Positions 25,086 to 36,300 of a DNA stretch of 64,000 nt are shown piece by piece; the first letter of the stretch is position 1, and each line of letters opens with the position of its first letter. The notes below the pieces were generated by a model that ran no database searches, was not told where the DNA came from, and worked only from the letters and a program-made list of their open reading frames with translations. The stretch is from Agriotes lineatus (Eukaryota > Arthropoda > Insecta > Coleoptera > Elateridae): the NCBI GenBank assembly GCA_940337035.1, contig CALNHX010001041.1:62001-126000 (forward strand), in the 5' to 3' direction. The translations under genes and the position numbers were made by a program.

Positions 25086-25216
25086 TTAACACGAGAAGAA
25101 CGTATGAGGCACCGCCGCGACCGTCGACCAGATGGCAACATTGAAGACCATTAATTTTTTTTAATATTTACAAATTTTGTATGTATATTTTTGAATTAGT
25201 TTTCGTAATCTCTTAG

Positions 25217-25626
25217 CCGTTTCTTGTACCCAGCCATTGTGTCTCTACTGGTGTCCACGGTGTCATTCCCTTTAGGCCTCGGCCAGTTTATGGCTGGTGA
25301 TCTGACTATGCATGATCAAGTTTCAAATTTATTCAGCAACTTTACGTGGACTGGTAAAAATCTCACTGTGGAAGAGCAAGACATCATTGAACATTGGATA
25401 ACGGCCTACTCAGGGGTTTACGTGAGCCTGGCTGGCTTCATTTTGTTCACGGTAAGGTTATAAGCGGAGTGGTGACGTTTTAACCTACCAGATTTGTTGC
25501 AGTTTATATTTTCCATCTTAAGCTCGACCATCCCAGTGCCCAGCGGAAGCTTCATACCAGTGTTTAAAATTGGGGCGGCTTTAGGAAGAATTGTTGGTGA
25601 ATTGATGCACATGTGGTTTTCTACAG
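25217..25626 (+). CDS. ClC-a: Two exons of a ClC-2/ClC-a type chloride channel (partial)
   Basis: Exon A is 25217-25451 (acceptor TCTTAG, donor ACG/GTAAGG). Exon B is 25503-25626 (acceptor GTTGCAG, donor ACAG/GTAGGT). They join in frame across a 51-bp intron. The product reads RFLYPAIVSLLVSTVSFPLG, then an extracellular loop, then STIPVPSGSFIPVFKIGAALGR. The GxFxP sequence GSFIP is the conserved anion-selectivity element of ClC proteins, and the whole matches the late membrane helices of the plasma-membrane ClC-1/ClC-2 branch. Neither the upstream exons nor the CBS-domain exons were found, so they lie outside the window, in missed exons, or are lost. Coding looks intact, with normal splice sites. 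The gene symbol is by homology to the fly gene. Confidence 0.82.
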
Positions 25627-26400
25627 GTAGGTGCCCCAGTTTAGCCAACGTTTTATGGCAGTGATTCATAATCTATTGTTAAATAATAGAAATTAGTCAA
25701 TATAACAGACTAATACTAATTGTCAAAGTCACATAAGCACGTCATATTTAATTGAATAATTGTTAACGCCAAAATTCAATGACCAATTACTATGCAAATT
25801 ATTAAAAAAATAACAGTTCAGCGAAGGAATGATAAATTATAAAATATAAAACAATAATTGAAAGTACAAATCTAAATTTATATCTTACTTTTTTACGATG
25901 CCAAAGTACTAAAAAATACTTGGTGTTTGAGCGCGGTTCCTAAGTTATAGCACACCGCCAAGAGCTCTCTATTGATGTAGGTACAGGAATTGATTAGACA
26001 AAGTTTATAAGCAGGATTTCTTAAAGATACTCATATAAGATGCAATATATTTCAAATCACTTGAATTCAAGAAACGATTTTAAATACACCGCCCAAAATT
26101 CCCAGTTGACAGTGTGTTGTTATTGCTGGTTAGGTTAGTTACAATTTTTAGATTGTGTGTCAAGTAGACATCCTTAATAACATTTTATTTCTCGATTTTC
26201 GTTATGTCAACAGTTTTATAGTTATTAGTTATAACTTGCAAAAATATGTTGTTGTTCTAGGCTCCTCTCAACGTCCTCTAACTAACTACTATAATAAAGA
26301 CGCGTGAAGACTTGTTTTCTTCCCAACTGAAAATAAAATTCAGGGACTTCGCTAAACAAATTGTGAACTAATTATAGTTTTGGTTTAATACTGTTTTAAG
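25627..26400. other. Probable intron or intergenic DNA after the ClC exons
   Basis: AT-rich and without a recognisable continuation of the channel. No repeat structure of note. Confidence 0.35.
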
Positions 26401-26404
26401 ATTT

Positions 26405-27003
26405 AAGTATCTATTCAATGCATGCGTAGAAAAAGCTATAGAAGAATTCGAAGAGTTCTGCACCGGGGTATTAATAAGTGGACAAAGAATGCAAATACTG
26501 AGGTTTGCGGATGACATCGCAGTTCACACGATGAAACTAACTGAAAAAGATCACTAGAATGTATGGATAGTTTACTAAGGGAAAAGAAATACGAAGAAAT
26601 ACTAGTGTGTTCCAAAGAGCCAGAAGAAGTTAACATCAAAACAAATGGCGACCCTATAAAACAGGCAAAGACTTAAATATCCTCTTTTGCAAGAGCACGG
26701 TAATTCACCGTGTAGACCACACCAGAAGCAAAACTTCTCAAAAGCTCTTCTATACTTGTCCCCTTGCAAAAAAGTTTTGCCTCTGGCTTGGTTTACACGT
26801 TGAGTTACCGTGCTTTTTTGCTTTTTCTCCTGATGAAGCCCTTTACGAAAGTGGGTGAAATGTTGAGTTCTTCAATCTCAATAATGACACGGTCCAATCC
26901 CAGAAGTCGTTCGTTACGTAATATATGAGTAAGCCTTAAAAAAGACTAATAAAAAGCCTAATTTGGAGTATAGCTCTATATGATTCACAGACATGGACAC
27001 CGT
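26405..27003 (+). pseudogene. RTE-like reverse transcriptase fragment
   Basis: The plus strand reads ACVEKAIEEFEEFCTG, then MQILRFADDIAVHT with the RT catalytic FADDI motif, then NIKTNGDPIKQAKT. After the inserted hammerhead-like repeat (26690-26925) it resumes as KRLIKSLIWSIALYDSQTWT, the conserved region after the RT domain. A lost base and stops break the frame. Only the middle of the element is left. Confidence 0.7.
26690..26925 (+). mobile_element. Single hammerhead-core repeat (Penelope-like) inserted in the RT fragment
   Basis: Matches the plus arm at 12.09-12.22 kb from GTTGAGTTACCGTGC through the CTGATGA...GAAA core (26830-26860) to GACACGGTCCAATCCC and AAGTCGTTCGTTA. In the core, GGGC of the other copies is GGGT here, which keeps stem II paired by a G-U wobble. 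Its left part contains GAGCACGGTAATTCACCGTG, mirrored further on, as in the other locus. Confidence 0.55.
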
Positions 27004-28246
27004 TTTGATCAGCCTTAAACATTCTGCTGGTTGGCTCTGTTTGCTTGAATATATTTAGTTCTTTGTAATATTCTGTTGCCACTCTCAGAATATATCTTGT
27101 TTCTCTTTTTTCGTGGTTTCTTTCATTAAATATACTATCCAACATTGACCTGATGCTGCTAGTGGAGCTTGATTCTGAAACGGAAGCTTGACCTTGCTCG
27201 TCTGAGTATTCAGAATATGATTTCAATACACAGCCGATTTGTACGTGTATGTTATTTGTTGGTAGATTGTAAGAATTAAATTTAGCCAAGTGAATTAAAG
27301 TTAAACGCGCGTCAATATGCGTATGCGCATGCCGCGTTGGAGTAGGTACGTCGGGTTCTGCAGAGTGCGTCAGTCTCGTGTTTTGAGTTTGCGGGCAGAA
27401 GTGATCGCCGGGCGAGCAAGTTTTGGAAGTTAGCCTAAGGCGAGAGTTCCTGCGTTTCCTGGCAAACCCTGAGAGTAAAGTGTTGAAATGGCGGCCATTT
27501 AGCCGCACAGAGAGGGTCGAAATCCTCCATACGTTGCTGTTTGGCGATAAAAGTGTCATCGGACACATGCAATAGTTGAAGCATCGCCAGGCCAACCTGC
27601 AAGAACCAAATTCAGGTATTTCACAACTGGCAGTCGTTAATTATTACTGCAGTTGGATGCATTAATACCATATTTGGTCATTTGAGAGGGCTAGCAAAGC
27701 AGGCGGAGTGAGTCACTGGGTGGCAACAGGCGTCGTTAGAAACAGCTCTAGAAGTATGAGCTAATCATTGCTAAAGTAAATACATAGTGGAAACAGCTTT
27801 TTGCGCGTTGATTAGTATTATTGTTCATATAAATGTGGAGTAGAAATACCTATTTGCTTCTTGGTTTAGTATTTGGTTTATTATTAATTGGCGCTGTCTT
27901 TTGTATTTTTGACGTTGAAATTTCTCACAATTCTCACCTAAAATGAATACATAGAAAAATAAGCACTCGTACTTGATTTCACATAGTACAAATAAATTGC
28001 TTACCTTTAACGATAATGTTCGTAATTAAACACAAAATTCACAAAAAAAATAATTCTGTTGTAAACAGCCATATAACCTTAATTGACCTCAGTGGCGGCC
28101 GGCGACGCATGAACGAGCAAACGAGCATCAGCAGATGTTTCTTTACAACATGAAGTAGACGAAAACGCGCATAACCGGCGCATGAACGTAATTCAATAAA
28201 CAGCCATAAGCAGACAGCGCATGAATTTCTGTTTCCTTGTCTGGCC
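27004..28246. other. Mostly unassigned; possible mariner transposase N-terminal remnant
   Basis: A minus-strand open frame at 26936-27595 overlaps the RT remnant and has no recognisable domain, so I do not call it a gene. On the plus strand around 27,480-27,640, WRPFSRTERVEILHTLLFGD resembles the helix-turn-helix start of some insect mariner-like transposases and is then interrupted by stops. The rest is unassigned. Confidence 0.3.
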
Positions 28247-28790
28247 CATGATATAAATACAAGGGTATGCTCGAGCGCAGCTTTTCTCAACGACCAATGA
28301 GAAAGCGTGAACCAGACTACGTCATCAATAGGTGGCACTTTGAAAGTTACGTTTTAAAAGTCGTATTTTGCATTTGTAGTGGGTCAAGTTAATGGTGAAA
28401 TGGAGGGAAATCGTACGCAATTGTAATAAATGCTATTTTTCGTGTGAATAATACGCGGTTTTATTGATTCTCGTAAATTATAACTCTTTTCCGCACACAG
28501 GAGAAAAACCTTATAGTTATTCTAACCGGAGAAGGTAAAGAGTCTTTACCTTCTCCGGTTCTAACGCGATTTAGTTGGACATGCAAAAATCCACACAGGA
28601 GAGAAACCGTATAAATGAGGTTAGGGTTATCGACGTGCAATGCGTGCAACCATCGTCCAACATGCCGAAGCCCTCCTGATATACCCGAGACCATGATAAT
28701 CATGCCCGAGACCTTACGAATGTGACGTCATGTGGTTCACCTGCGCAGTGGGTTACCATCTCTCGAGCATACCCTTGTATTTATATCATG
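28247..28790. mobile_element. P-type MITE (544 bp) with zinc-finger gene fragments
   Basis: Perfect 29-bp terminal repeats start CATGATATAAATACAAGGG and end in CTCGAG. The 8-bp GTCTGGCC is duplicated at 28239-28246 and 28791-28798. CATGAT ends and an 8-bp target close to GTCCGGAC are hallmarks of Drosophila P elements. There is no transposase frame inside. Two pieces encode C2H2 zinc-finger linkers: HTGEKPYS near 28,495-28,518 and KIHTGEKPYK ending in TGA near 28,615. Between them is a 37-bp palindrome (28,524-28,560). The zinc-finger pieces look captured from a host gene. Confidence 0.9.
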
Positions 28791-30408
28791 GTCTGGCCTA
28801 TCTTTTGACCTGTCTGGTCTTAGCTTGTCTCTGGTCATTGCGCAACTTCCAGGCGCAGTTTGTTATGACTCTGAAATTCGTAATGTGGCTGACAACTTGA
28901 AATTGCGTCGTGCCGCTTTTGCGCTAAATGAACACAAATAAGTTGTGGTTGCGGGGTGAATTGGTTGCAACAATAATAGTAGAATAAAACCAGAGGTGAA
29001 GTTTTTCCGCTTGCCTAATGATCCCAGGAGGTACGTAAATTCGTAGGTTAGGTATTGCAAGCAATTTACTATTTAGTGTAGTACCCAAGAATAAACAGTG
29101 TTTATTCTTTGGTAGTACGTAAAATTTCAAATCAGTATAAGTTCTTCATCTTGTTCATAATGCTTTATTGCTACCATGTAAAATTTACAACCTTAAAATT
29201 CTTGATCCTATTGTTTCTTTAACAGAAGGCAACGATGGTTGGAATCGATTGGAAGAACTGAGTTGACAAATGAACCTGACAAAACTCTTCATAATAGGCG
29301 CGTTTGCAGTGATCATTTTGACGACAATATGTTAAGCGGAATGTGTATGTCAAGATTACGAGACAATGCAGAACCAACAGTGTTTAAAGAAGGCCAAGGA
29401 TTCAAAGGTACGTCAGGTAACCGAATTTAAAATTAAATGAACCTGCAGTTCTTTTACTATAAACAAGTACCCCATTTTAATTAATTTATCTACGACTGAT
29501 GGGATAAAAAATTATTTTGTGTTTTCAACTTTCTTCCTTTTTAAAGCTTATTTAATAATATACAATACTCAAGTATTTGTCTAGTGAGACAAACATCAAA
29601 ATTAAGTTTTTTTTACATAACGTATCCTATTTTAGGAATCTATGTAGCCTCCACTTCTTGTGTAGATGAGACACCTGATGGTTCTTCTATTTTATCAGTA
29701 CGAAGTGAAATAAATGTAACTAATAAATTGCCGAAATTAGGTAAGGCAACCTATGAGTGTCATGAAAGGTTTATACATATTAAAATATTTTTCTTACAGA
29801 TATAACATTTAATGAAGGTACCCAAACTTCCCCAAAACTTAGCAGTTCGACTCCAAGGAAGCGGCATTTAAAATCCGAAATTTACAACCTTACAAGAAGA
29901 TCTGTTCGCCTAACAAATTCGCCAGTGTCACAATCAATTACAGAAGATGAGACAAAAAATAATTTTATCGCATTTTGCAAGAGAAAATTCAGTACAGGCA
30001 TGGCAAACTTTTTCATCATGTAATTAGAGCTTGCATCAAAGAAGCCGAATGGATACAGATATACAGAATTGTTTAAGCAATTTGCATTAACTGTTTATTT
30101 CTTAGGACCTTCAGTATATAGGTTTTTAAAAGAAACATTTAAGCTGCCCAGCAAGAGCACTCTTTGTAGATTAACCACGAAGTGGGATATCTCTTCTGGC
30201 TTAAATGATTTCATTTTTGAAATTATTGCCAGAAAAGTATCTATGTTTAATGATAAAGCAAAGGATTGTGTTTTATGTGCAGATGAGATGTCTATAAAAA
30301 CACATTTGTTTTATTATAGATCAAAAGATTATGTAATTGGTTTTCATCAAAATAACAACAGAAAATCATATTCACCCGCAAACAGTGTGCTAGCCCTTAT
30401 GGCTAGAG

Positions 30409-30778
30409 CAAGAACACTATACTAAGGACACGCAACTCCCGTTTCGAAGCGGACCGCTAAAAGCTGACAAGTAAGGCGGCCGTGGTGTACAATTATTCAT
30501 TCACAAAACTGGTGAACTGTCAATGTCAAACATTTGCTGAGTGTAACTGGAAATTCGGACCATGTTTTAACAATTAATAACACACTTGAAATACACTCCA
30601 TTGGATTAACAACCGTAAACTGACTTTTAACCGCGATTACAGGTTAATTTAGCTCGCTTCCAACTCTCGAACGGGAGTACACGCTGTCGACAGCACCGCG
30701 ACGGCTATCCCCGACATAAGGGCCGCTTTTATATACAGCCGTCATAGGAAGTTGCATCTCCTTAGTATAGTCTTCTTG
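30409..30778. mobile_element. hAT-like MITE inside the P transposase
   Basis: Terminal repeats CAAGAACACTATACTAAGGA and the complement of TCCTTAGTATAGTCTTCTTG match over about 30 bp with few changes. GGCTAGAG is duplicated on both sides (30401-30408, 30779-30786). Excising the element and one copy of the duplication restores the codons for LALMARGIHQKWKQ. The 8-bp duplication suggests hAT; the terminal sequence is not a classic hAT end, so the assignment is tentative while the boundaries are firm. Confidence 0.88.
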
Positions 30779-32271
30779 GGCTAGAGGCATACATCAGAAA
30801 TGGAAACAACCAATTGCATTTTTCTTTGTAAGTAATAGTTGCGAAGTCGAGTATTTGCAAGATATTATCTTTAGTGCGATTTTAAAATTACACCACATTG
30901 GATTGACTGTTCGTGCTTTGATAACTGATCAAGGTGGTAATTTTGTAAAGTTTTCAAAAGGTGCAGGAGTAACTGCAGATAAACCTTATTTTGTAGTAGA
31001 AGGTAATAGAATATACCATTTGTTTGATACTCCACTTCTTTTGAAATCCACTAGAAACAATTTTTTAAAATACACTTTTAAAATTGGAAATGATATTATT
31101 GATCATAAATATGTAGAAATGTTGTATAATAAGGATAAGGAAATGTAATTTAGAATAGTACCCAAATTATCACATGCTCATTTGGATCCATCACAATTTC
31201 AAAAAATGAATGTATTATTAGCAGCCCAGTTACTTAGTGCATCTGTAGCGACAGGGCTAGTAACACTTATTTCGTTTGCCTATTTACCACAAGCAGCGAT
31301 GGCTACAGCAAAGTTTGTTGCAGATATTGATAAAGTGTTTGATATATTAAATTCAAATCGATATTCAGCTAAGGATTTTAATAGACCTTTTTTGTGGGAA
31401 ATAGTCAACAAAAAACTTTTCTTGAAGATATGAAAAATTCATTTAAAAACATAAAGATTTTCAATGGTGTTGGTAGGGATATAACAAAAACTATGAAATT
31501 TTTAAACGGTTCGCAAACTACAATTACAGGTTTTTTAATGTTATGGGATTATTTGCAACCAACGACAAAAGTAATTTTTACAAGACGGCTCAATCAAGAT
31601 TGTCTTGAAAATATGTTTGGAAGTGTGAGGCAAAAAGGAGGCAATAATTTGAATCCAACGCCGATTCAATTTCATTATGCGTTCAAAAAAATTTTTTGTC
31701 TAAACTTTTTCCAACATGTTGAAGGTGCAAATTGTATTGAGGATATGGACGAACTTTTAAGTAATTTTAACATTGCAGATGCCACCATGGCATCTGAAGT
31801 TGTCCTATCAAGGGCTAGTCCAAAGGTATTTAATGAAGTTTTACATGTAAGTCCCGATGATTATACCACCACACAGTTACCTGAAAAAAATGCCTTAGCC
31901 TGGGTATCCGGATATTTAATAAAGAAATGCCTAGAAAAACATACTTGTGATTTATGTGAAGTTTTTTCTCAAGAAAATGGCGCATTATTACAAAATGAAA
32001 CAATGCTGTGCTATTTTAGAGCCTATGAAAATAATCAAAAGAGCACATTTGGTAACTTGAAAATGCCGTCAGATTCTTTTTACTTGTATGTTTTCGATTT
32101 AGATATAAAATTTTGTGAAAAATTTCCAAAACTATCAATTGAAGATAATGTTGGCCATAAAATAAAACTGGAGCTAGAAAAGATTTCTTTTACAAAACCT
32201 TGTGAAGAATTTAATATCGATTATCTTTTATCCCTTTTTGTTCGAATGAAAATATTCTATACTTTAAAATA

Positions 32272-34199
32272 CAGTGTGTCCCCGGATTGAGTTCACTATA
32301 GGTATAATCGACAAAATTTTTTACAATTTTATTTTAATGTTTTGGGATCCCGCCCTGCTTTGTCTGAAAACAATTTTAAGCAGAGTTTTAATTTTTAGAA
32401 ATTAAGTCGGCCATGAAAAATGTGAAAAAACTATTTTCTATTTAGATAAACTACCGTTTTTGTTCATGATACGGCAAAATTTTGTTAAGAAAAGTTCTTT
32501 AGAATGATAGTTTATGGCCCTATACAAAATTTCAGAAAGATCTGTCGACTTAGAAAAAACCGTTATATTTTAGACAATTGTATTTAATTTTCAGGTAAAC
32601 TATCCTTTTTGTTCATGATACGGCAAAATTTTGTTAAGAAAAGTTGTTCAGAATGAAAAATTATGGCCCTGTACCAAATTTCAAAAAGATCTGTCGACTT
32701 AAATTAAACTGTTATTTTTTAGATTTAAACAAATTGCATTTATTAAAAATTACGGTTTCATCGTCGATCTTTCTGAAATTTTGTATAGGACCACAACTTC
32801 TCATTCTGAACAACTTTTTCCGTATCATGACAAAAAAAGTAGTTTACCTGAAAATAAAATAAAATTATCTAAAAAATTTAATAACGTTTTAATCTAAGTC
32901 AACAGATCTTTCTGAAATTTTGCATAGTGCCGTAATTTATCATTCTAAACAACTTTTCTTAATAAAATTTTGCCGTATCATGAACAAAAAGGGTAGTTTA
33001 CCTGAAAATAAAATAGTTTTCGCTTCCCTGCCAAGGCCTACTTGTTTTACAAAAACTTAAAACATTCTTAAAATTCTTTTCAAACCAAGCAGGACCAAAT
33101 CTCAGAACCTTAAAATAAAATTCAAAAAACCGTTATATTTTAGACAATTGTATTTAATTTTCAGGTAAACTATCCTTTTTGTTCATGATACGGCAAAATT
33201 TTGTTAAGAAAAGTTGTTCAGAATGAAAAATTATGGCCCTGTACCAAATTTCAAAAAGATCTGTCGACTTAAATTAAACTGTTATTTTTTAGATTTAAAC
33301 AAATTGCATTTATTAAAAATTACGGTTTCATCGTCGATCTTTCTGAAATTTTGTATAGGACCACAACTTCTCATTCTGAACAACTTTTTCCGTATCATGA
33401 CAAAAAAAGTAGTTTACCTGAAAATAAAATAAAATTATCTAAAAAATTTAATAACGTTTTAATCTAAGTCAACAGATCTTTCTGAAATTTTGCATAGTGC
33501 CGTAATTTATCATTCTAAACAACTTTTCTTAATAAAATTTTGCCGTATCATGAACAAAAAGGGTAGTTTACCTGAAAATAAAATAGTTTTCACTTCCCTG
33601 CCAAGGCCTACTTGTTTTACAAAAACTTAAAACATTCTTAAAATTCTTTTCAAACCAAGCAGGACCAAATCTCAGAACCTTAAAATAAAATTCAAAAATT
33701 TTTAGTCCATCTCACCTCTTGTAACATCAATCCTGGAACACACTATTGTATTTTCTTTTCTGGTAAACTACCCTTTTTGTTTATAATACGGCAAAATTTT
33801 ACAAAGAAGAGTTGTTCAGAATGGGAAATTATGGCCCCATACAAAATTTCAGGAAGTTCTACCTACTTAAATCAAACCGTAATTTTTAATAAATAGGTAC
33901 AATTTTAACGGTTTAATTTAAGTACGTAGATCTTCATGAAATTTTGTATAGGGTCTTAATTTGTCATTCTGAACAACTTTTCTTGGTAAAATTTTGCCGT
34001 ATCATGAACAGAAAGGGTAGTTTACCTGAAAAGAAAATAGTTTTTGCTTCACTGTCAAGGCCAACTTGTGTTTTAAAAACTGTAAATATTCTTAAAATTC
34101 TCTTCAGACCAAGCAGGGCGGAATCCCAAAACATTAAAATAAAATTGTAAAATTTTTTGTCAATTATACCTATAGTGAACTCAATCCGGGGACACACTG
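32272..34199. mobile_element. Mariner-type non-autonomous element, 1.93 kb, long inverted ends
   Basis: The ends CAGTGTGTCCCCGGATTGAG are inverted for roughly 100 bp or more, including TAATGTTTTGGGAT. TA is duplicated at 32270-32271 and 34200-34201, and removing the element rejoins the P transposase codons LKYVNRDFKEQ. There is no transposase frame. The interior is built from repeated blocks (TTTGCCGTATCATGAACAAA in both orientations) and a 570-bp tandem duplication. Confidence 0.9.
32553..33692. repeat. 570-bp tandem duplication, nearly identical copies
   Basis: The sequence from AAACCGTTATATTTTAGACA at about 32,553 is repeated from about 33,123 with a constant offset of 570. The only difference I noticed is one base (GTTTTCGCTTCC versus GTTTTCACTTCC). 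Identical short reading frames at 32644-32862 and 33214-33432 result from this and are not genes. Confidence 0.9.
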
Positions 34200-34283
34200 T
34201 ATGTTAATAGAGATTTTAAGGAGCAAAAAACTCATAAACAGGGCAAAGCTAACAAAAAAGTCATCAACTTAACCCATTTGTAA

Positions 34284-35820
34284 AAATTTACTGTATTATA
34301 ATTAATGATAGATTTAATGATAAGTATTTTCAAGTAAATATTGGCGTACGCTGAATATTGTTGAGAAGATCAAAATTTAGTAAAGATTGTCGTCACTAAC
34401 ATCAACTGTCCTTTGACTTTTCAATGTCTAGAGTGATTGTAATAAATACGTGTGCCTTATTGCTTTACATCAAAAATATTTGTTCTTCTCTCACTACTGT
34501 AATTTATATTTATTTTTGTGTGACCCCCTATGGATAATAAAACCTCACTTGCACGCCTCTAATTATTATCTAGTTTAAAAAGTCGGATTTTCAAATTTTA
34601 TAAAATTGATTGTTGATCGAACTTCTCCATTTAAAACTTATGCAACTTTTAGCATCTTGTGTAATCCGGAATTGCGCACAATGATTTTTCACATTTCGAT
34701 GCTATTATTTCACCTGCATCTCCCGGTACTTTGCCTAAAGTTTTTCCTTCCACTTCGACAAGAGACGAGCGCTGTGCTTCCAATCTTGTTAATACGACTG
34801 GAATGTTTCCAAAATTTAGGGTAATATAGGCCAAATGTGAACTAATTGTTGTATACAGGACAATGCTTCCTTTGCTTCTTGAATCGCAAAGGCATCGTTG
34901 TCATTCAGGTTTTGAATCACGTCATTTATTTTGTTGAGATTTTCTGAGTAGTTTATTATTTAGTACTAATTATAATGTGAGTAAAATGTCAAGAATTTTT
35001 GTATTAAAATATAATTATTAGATTTGTTTGTTTGTTTTTATTATATTTTTTAGTTTGTTTTTTTTTTAAATTATATTTGAGTAACTAGTAGGACAGCAAT
35101 CGCCAACCCGTCAAAAAAATTGTGAACAAGGTAAGAACTCAAGTCGTTACTGAGAAGATTATTCAAAGTATGTACTGACCGATAAACTCGACTGTCAATA
35201 CGAGGATTTACTTCTTCACTCTGAGGTCCGATGGTTGAGTAGAGAGACAAAATATCCAGTTTTAGTTTGGGTTGCCTTAAAAGTAAAAGTGTCATTCAGT
35301 TCAACCTATTTGTGTGAATAATCTTCTTTCTTCAATATGAAAGTGATAAAGAGCAAATACCGTAACCGATTTACAGACGAACATTTGAACAATTGGATTC
35401 GAATGGCTGTAACGAATTACACTGCCAATATTAAAAAACGTATCGATGAGTCTGAGTGTCGCCCTTCTCATTAAGAATTTTCTTTTTTCTAAATATGGAA
35501 AAATTTTGAAACGCGGATGGCGGAAAATTATCAATGTTTACCCGATTGAGATTGTCTACTTTTAGCTACATTTTTTACGTCCTCGCAAATAAAAATTGAC
35601 CATAGACATCAATTGCATATTTAATTTCAATAGACAAATGCATAATTGAGGATAACCTATAAGCTCAGTAAAACAGATAAATATTTAGTTCTTTATCTGC
35701 CGCTTATATTAGGCCGGTTGAGATGGTTCAGAAATAAAAATAGTGTAAGAAACCTACTCATTTAAGGTTTTTAACCGATATTTTCAATGATAGATTATGT
35801 TGGTTAATTATTAACAGGAC
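34284..35820. other. Unassigned; weak transposase-like fragment near 34.64-34.99 kb (minus)
   Basis: On the minus strand, INDVIQNLNDNDAFAIQEAK and, after a break, NIPVVLTRLEAQRSSLVEVE and KCEKSLCAIPDYTRC read like the C-terminal part of a hAT-like transposase family found in insects, but the frame is broken and the identification is by resemblance only. The remainder is AT-rich with no gene seen. Confidence 0.3.
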
Positions 35821-36300
35821 TCGTTTCACAGGTTCAATTTCAAATTATGGCGCTTTATCGACAACGTAAATGTTGCGCGTGGAAGTTGCGCAACGTCCAA
35901 TTTTGCGCCGCCGACATCAAAGCTACCGACGTTCAGTGCAACTTCTGATTTGGTTTCTTCTGTGCAGAAACCTCCCTCGCAGGGCGAGTATTTGAATTGT
36001 AAGTTGAGCACGCACCACGGCCGCTCAAATTCTTAATAAAGTGCACGAACAAGGCCGTCCTCGGGGTCTGAAATTTCTAAATTCATTTAACTAGCGCGGT
36101 GAGTGTTCTCGTTTGCTCGACCTGGGGTGACTGTTAACTGCTCCAGAATCATTTTGGCCTTTGCCTAAACAAGCCTAAAATCTGGAGAAACCCGGGACTA
36201 CCAAGTCGAGACTAAATTATTGAATTTTGGGCCCGTTTATAGCTATTTGAATCACAGGACGCTACTAGCAAATGCCGCCCCGCCTGCAACGCAGAAGACA
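35820..36300 (+). mobile_element. Fragment of LTR-like family B, 3' part
   Basis: The stretch from TTTGAATTGTAAGTTGAGC (about 35,990) through TCTGAAATTTCTAAATTCAT and ATCTGGAGAAACCCGGGAC to GCCGCCCCGCC matches 60.25-60.57 kb. It contains AATAAA near 36,036, a possible polyadenylation signal. No coding region adjoins it. Confidence 0.55.

Larger units (their letters stand above)
28966..34283 (+). pseudogene. P-element transposase (THAP domain) pseudogene, doubly interrupted
   Basis: Spliced pieces: to 29030 (EVKFFRLPNDPR), 29226-29407 (RRQRWLESIGR, VCSDHF), 29636-29740, then 29800 onward. These give a THAP DNA-binding domain; its first Cys box is damaged, with a TGA at about 28,957-28,959. 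Then come a basic linker, a P-type catalytic region (CVLCADEMSIKTH, ALITDQGGNFVKF, HLFDTPLLLKSTRNNF) and a C-terminal part with WVSGYLIKKCLEKHTCDLC, ending KVINLTHL at 34283. Inactivating changes: TAA at 30021, TAA at 31146, a frameshift in a T run near 31,390, a 370-bp hAT-like MITE (30409-30778) and a 1.9-kb mariner-like element (32272-34199). Removing each insertion rejoins the reading frame. The ends of this P copy were not found. It resembles P and THAP9 transposases. Confidence 0.88.

Noticed and set aside
26936..27595. 219-aa minus-strand frame
   Set aside because: Its 3' end overlaps a clear plus-strand reverse transcriptase remnant (KRLIKSLIWSIALYDS), and it has no domain or splice support.
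32644..33432. Two identical 72-aa reading frames
   Set aside because: They are identical because of the 570-bp duplication inside a non-coding mariner-like element; no domain.
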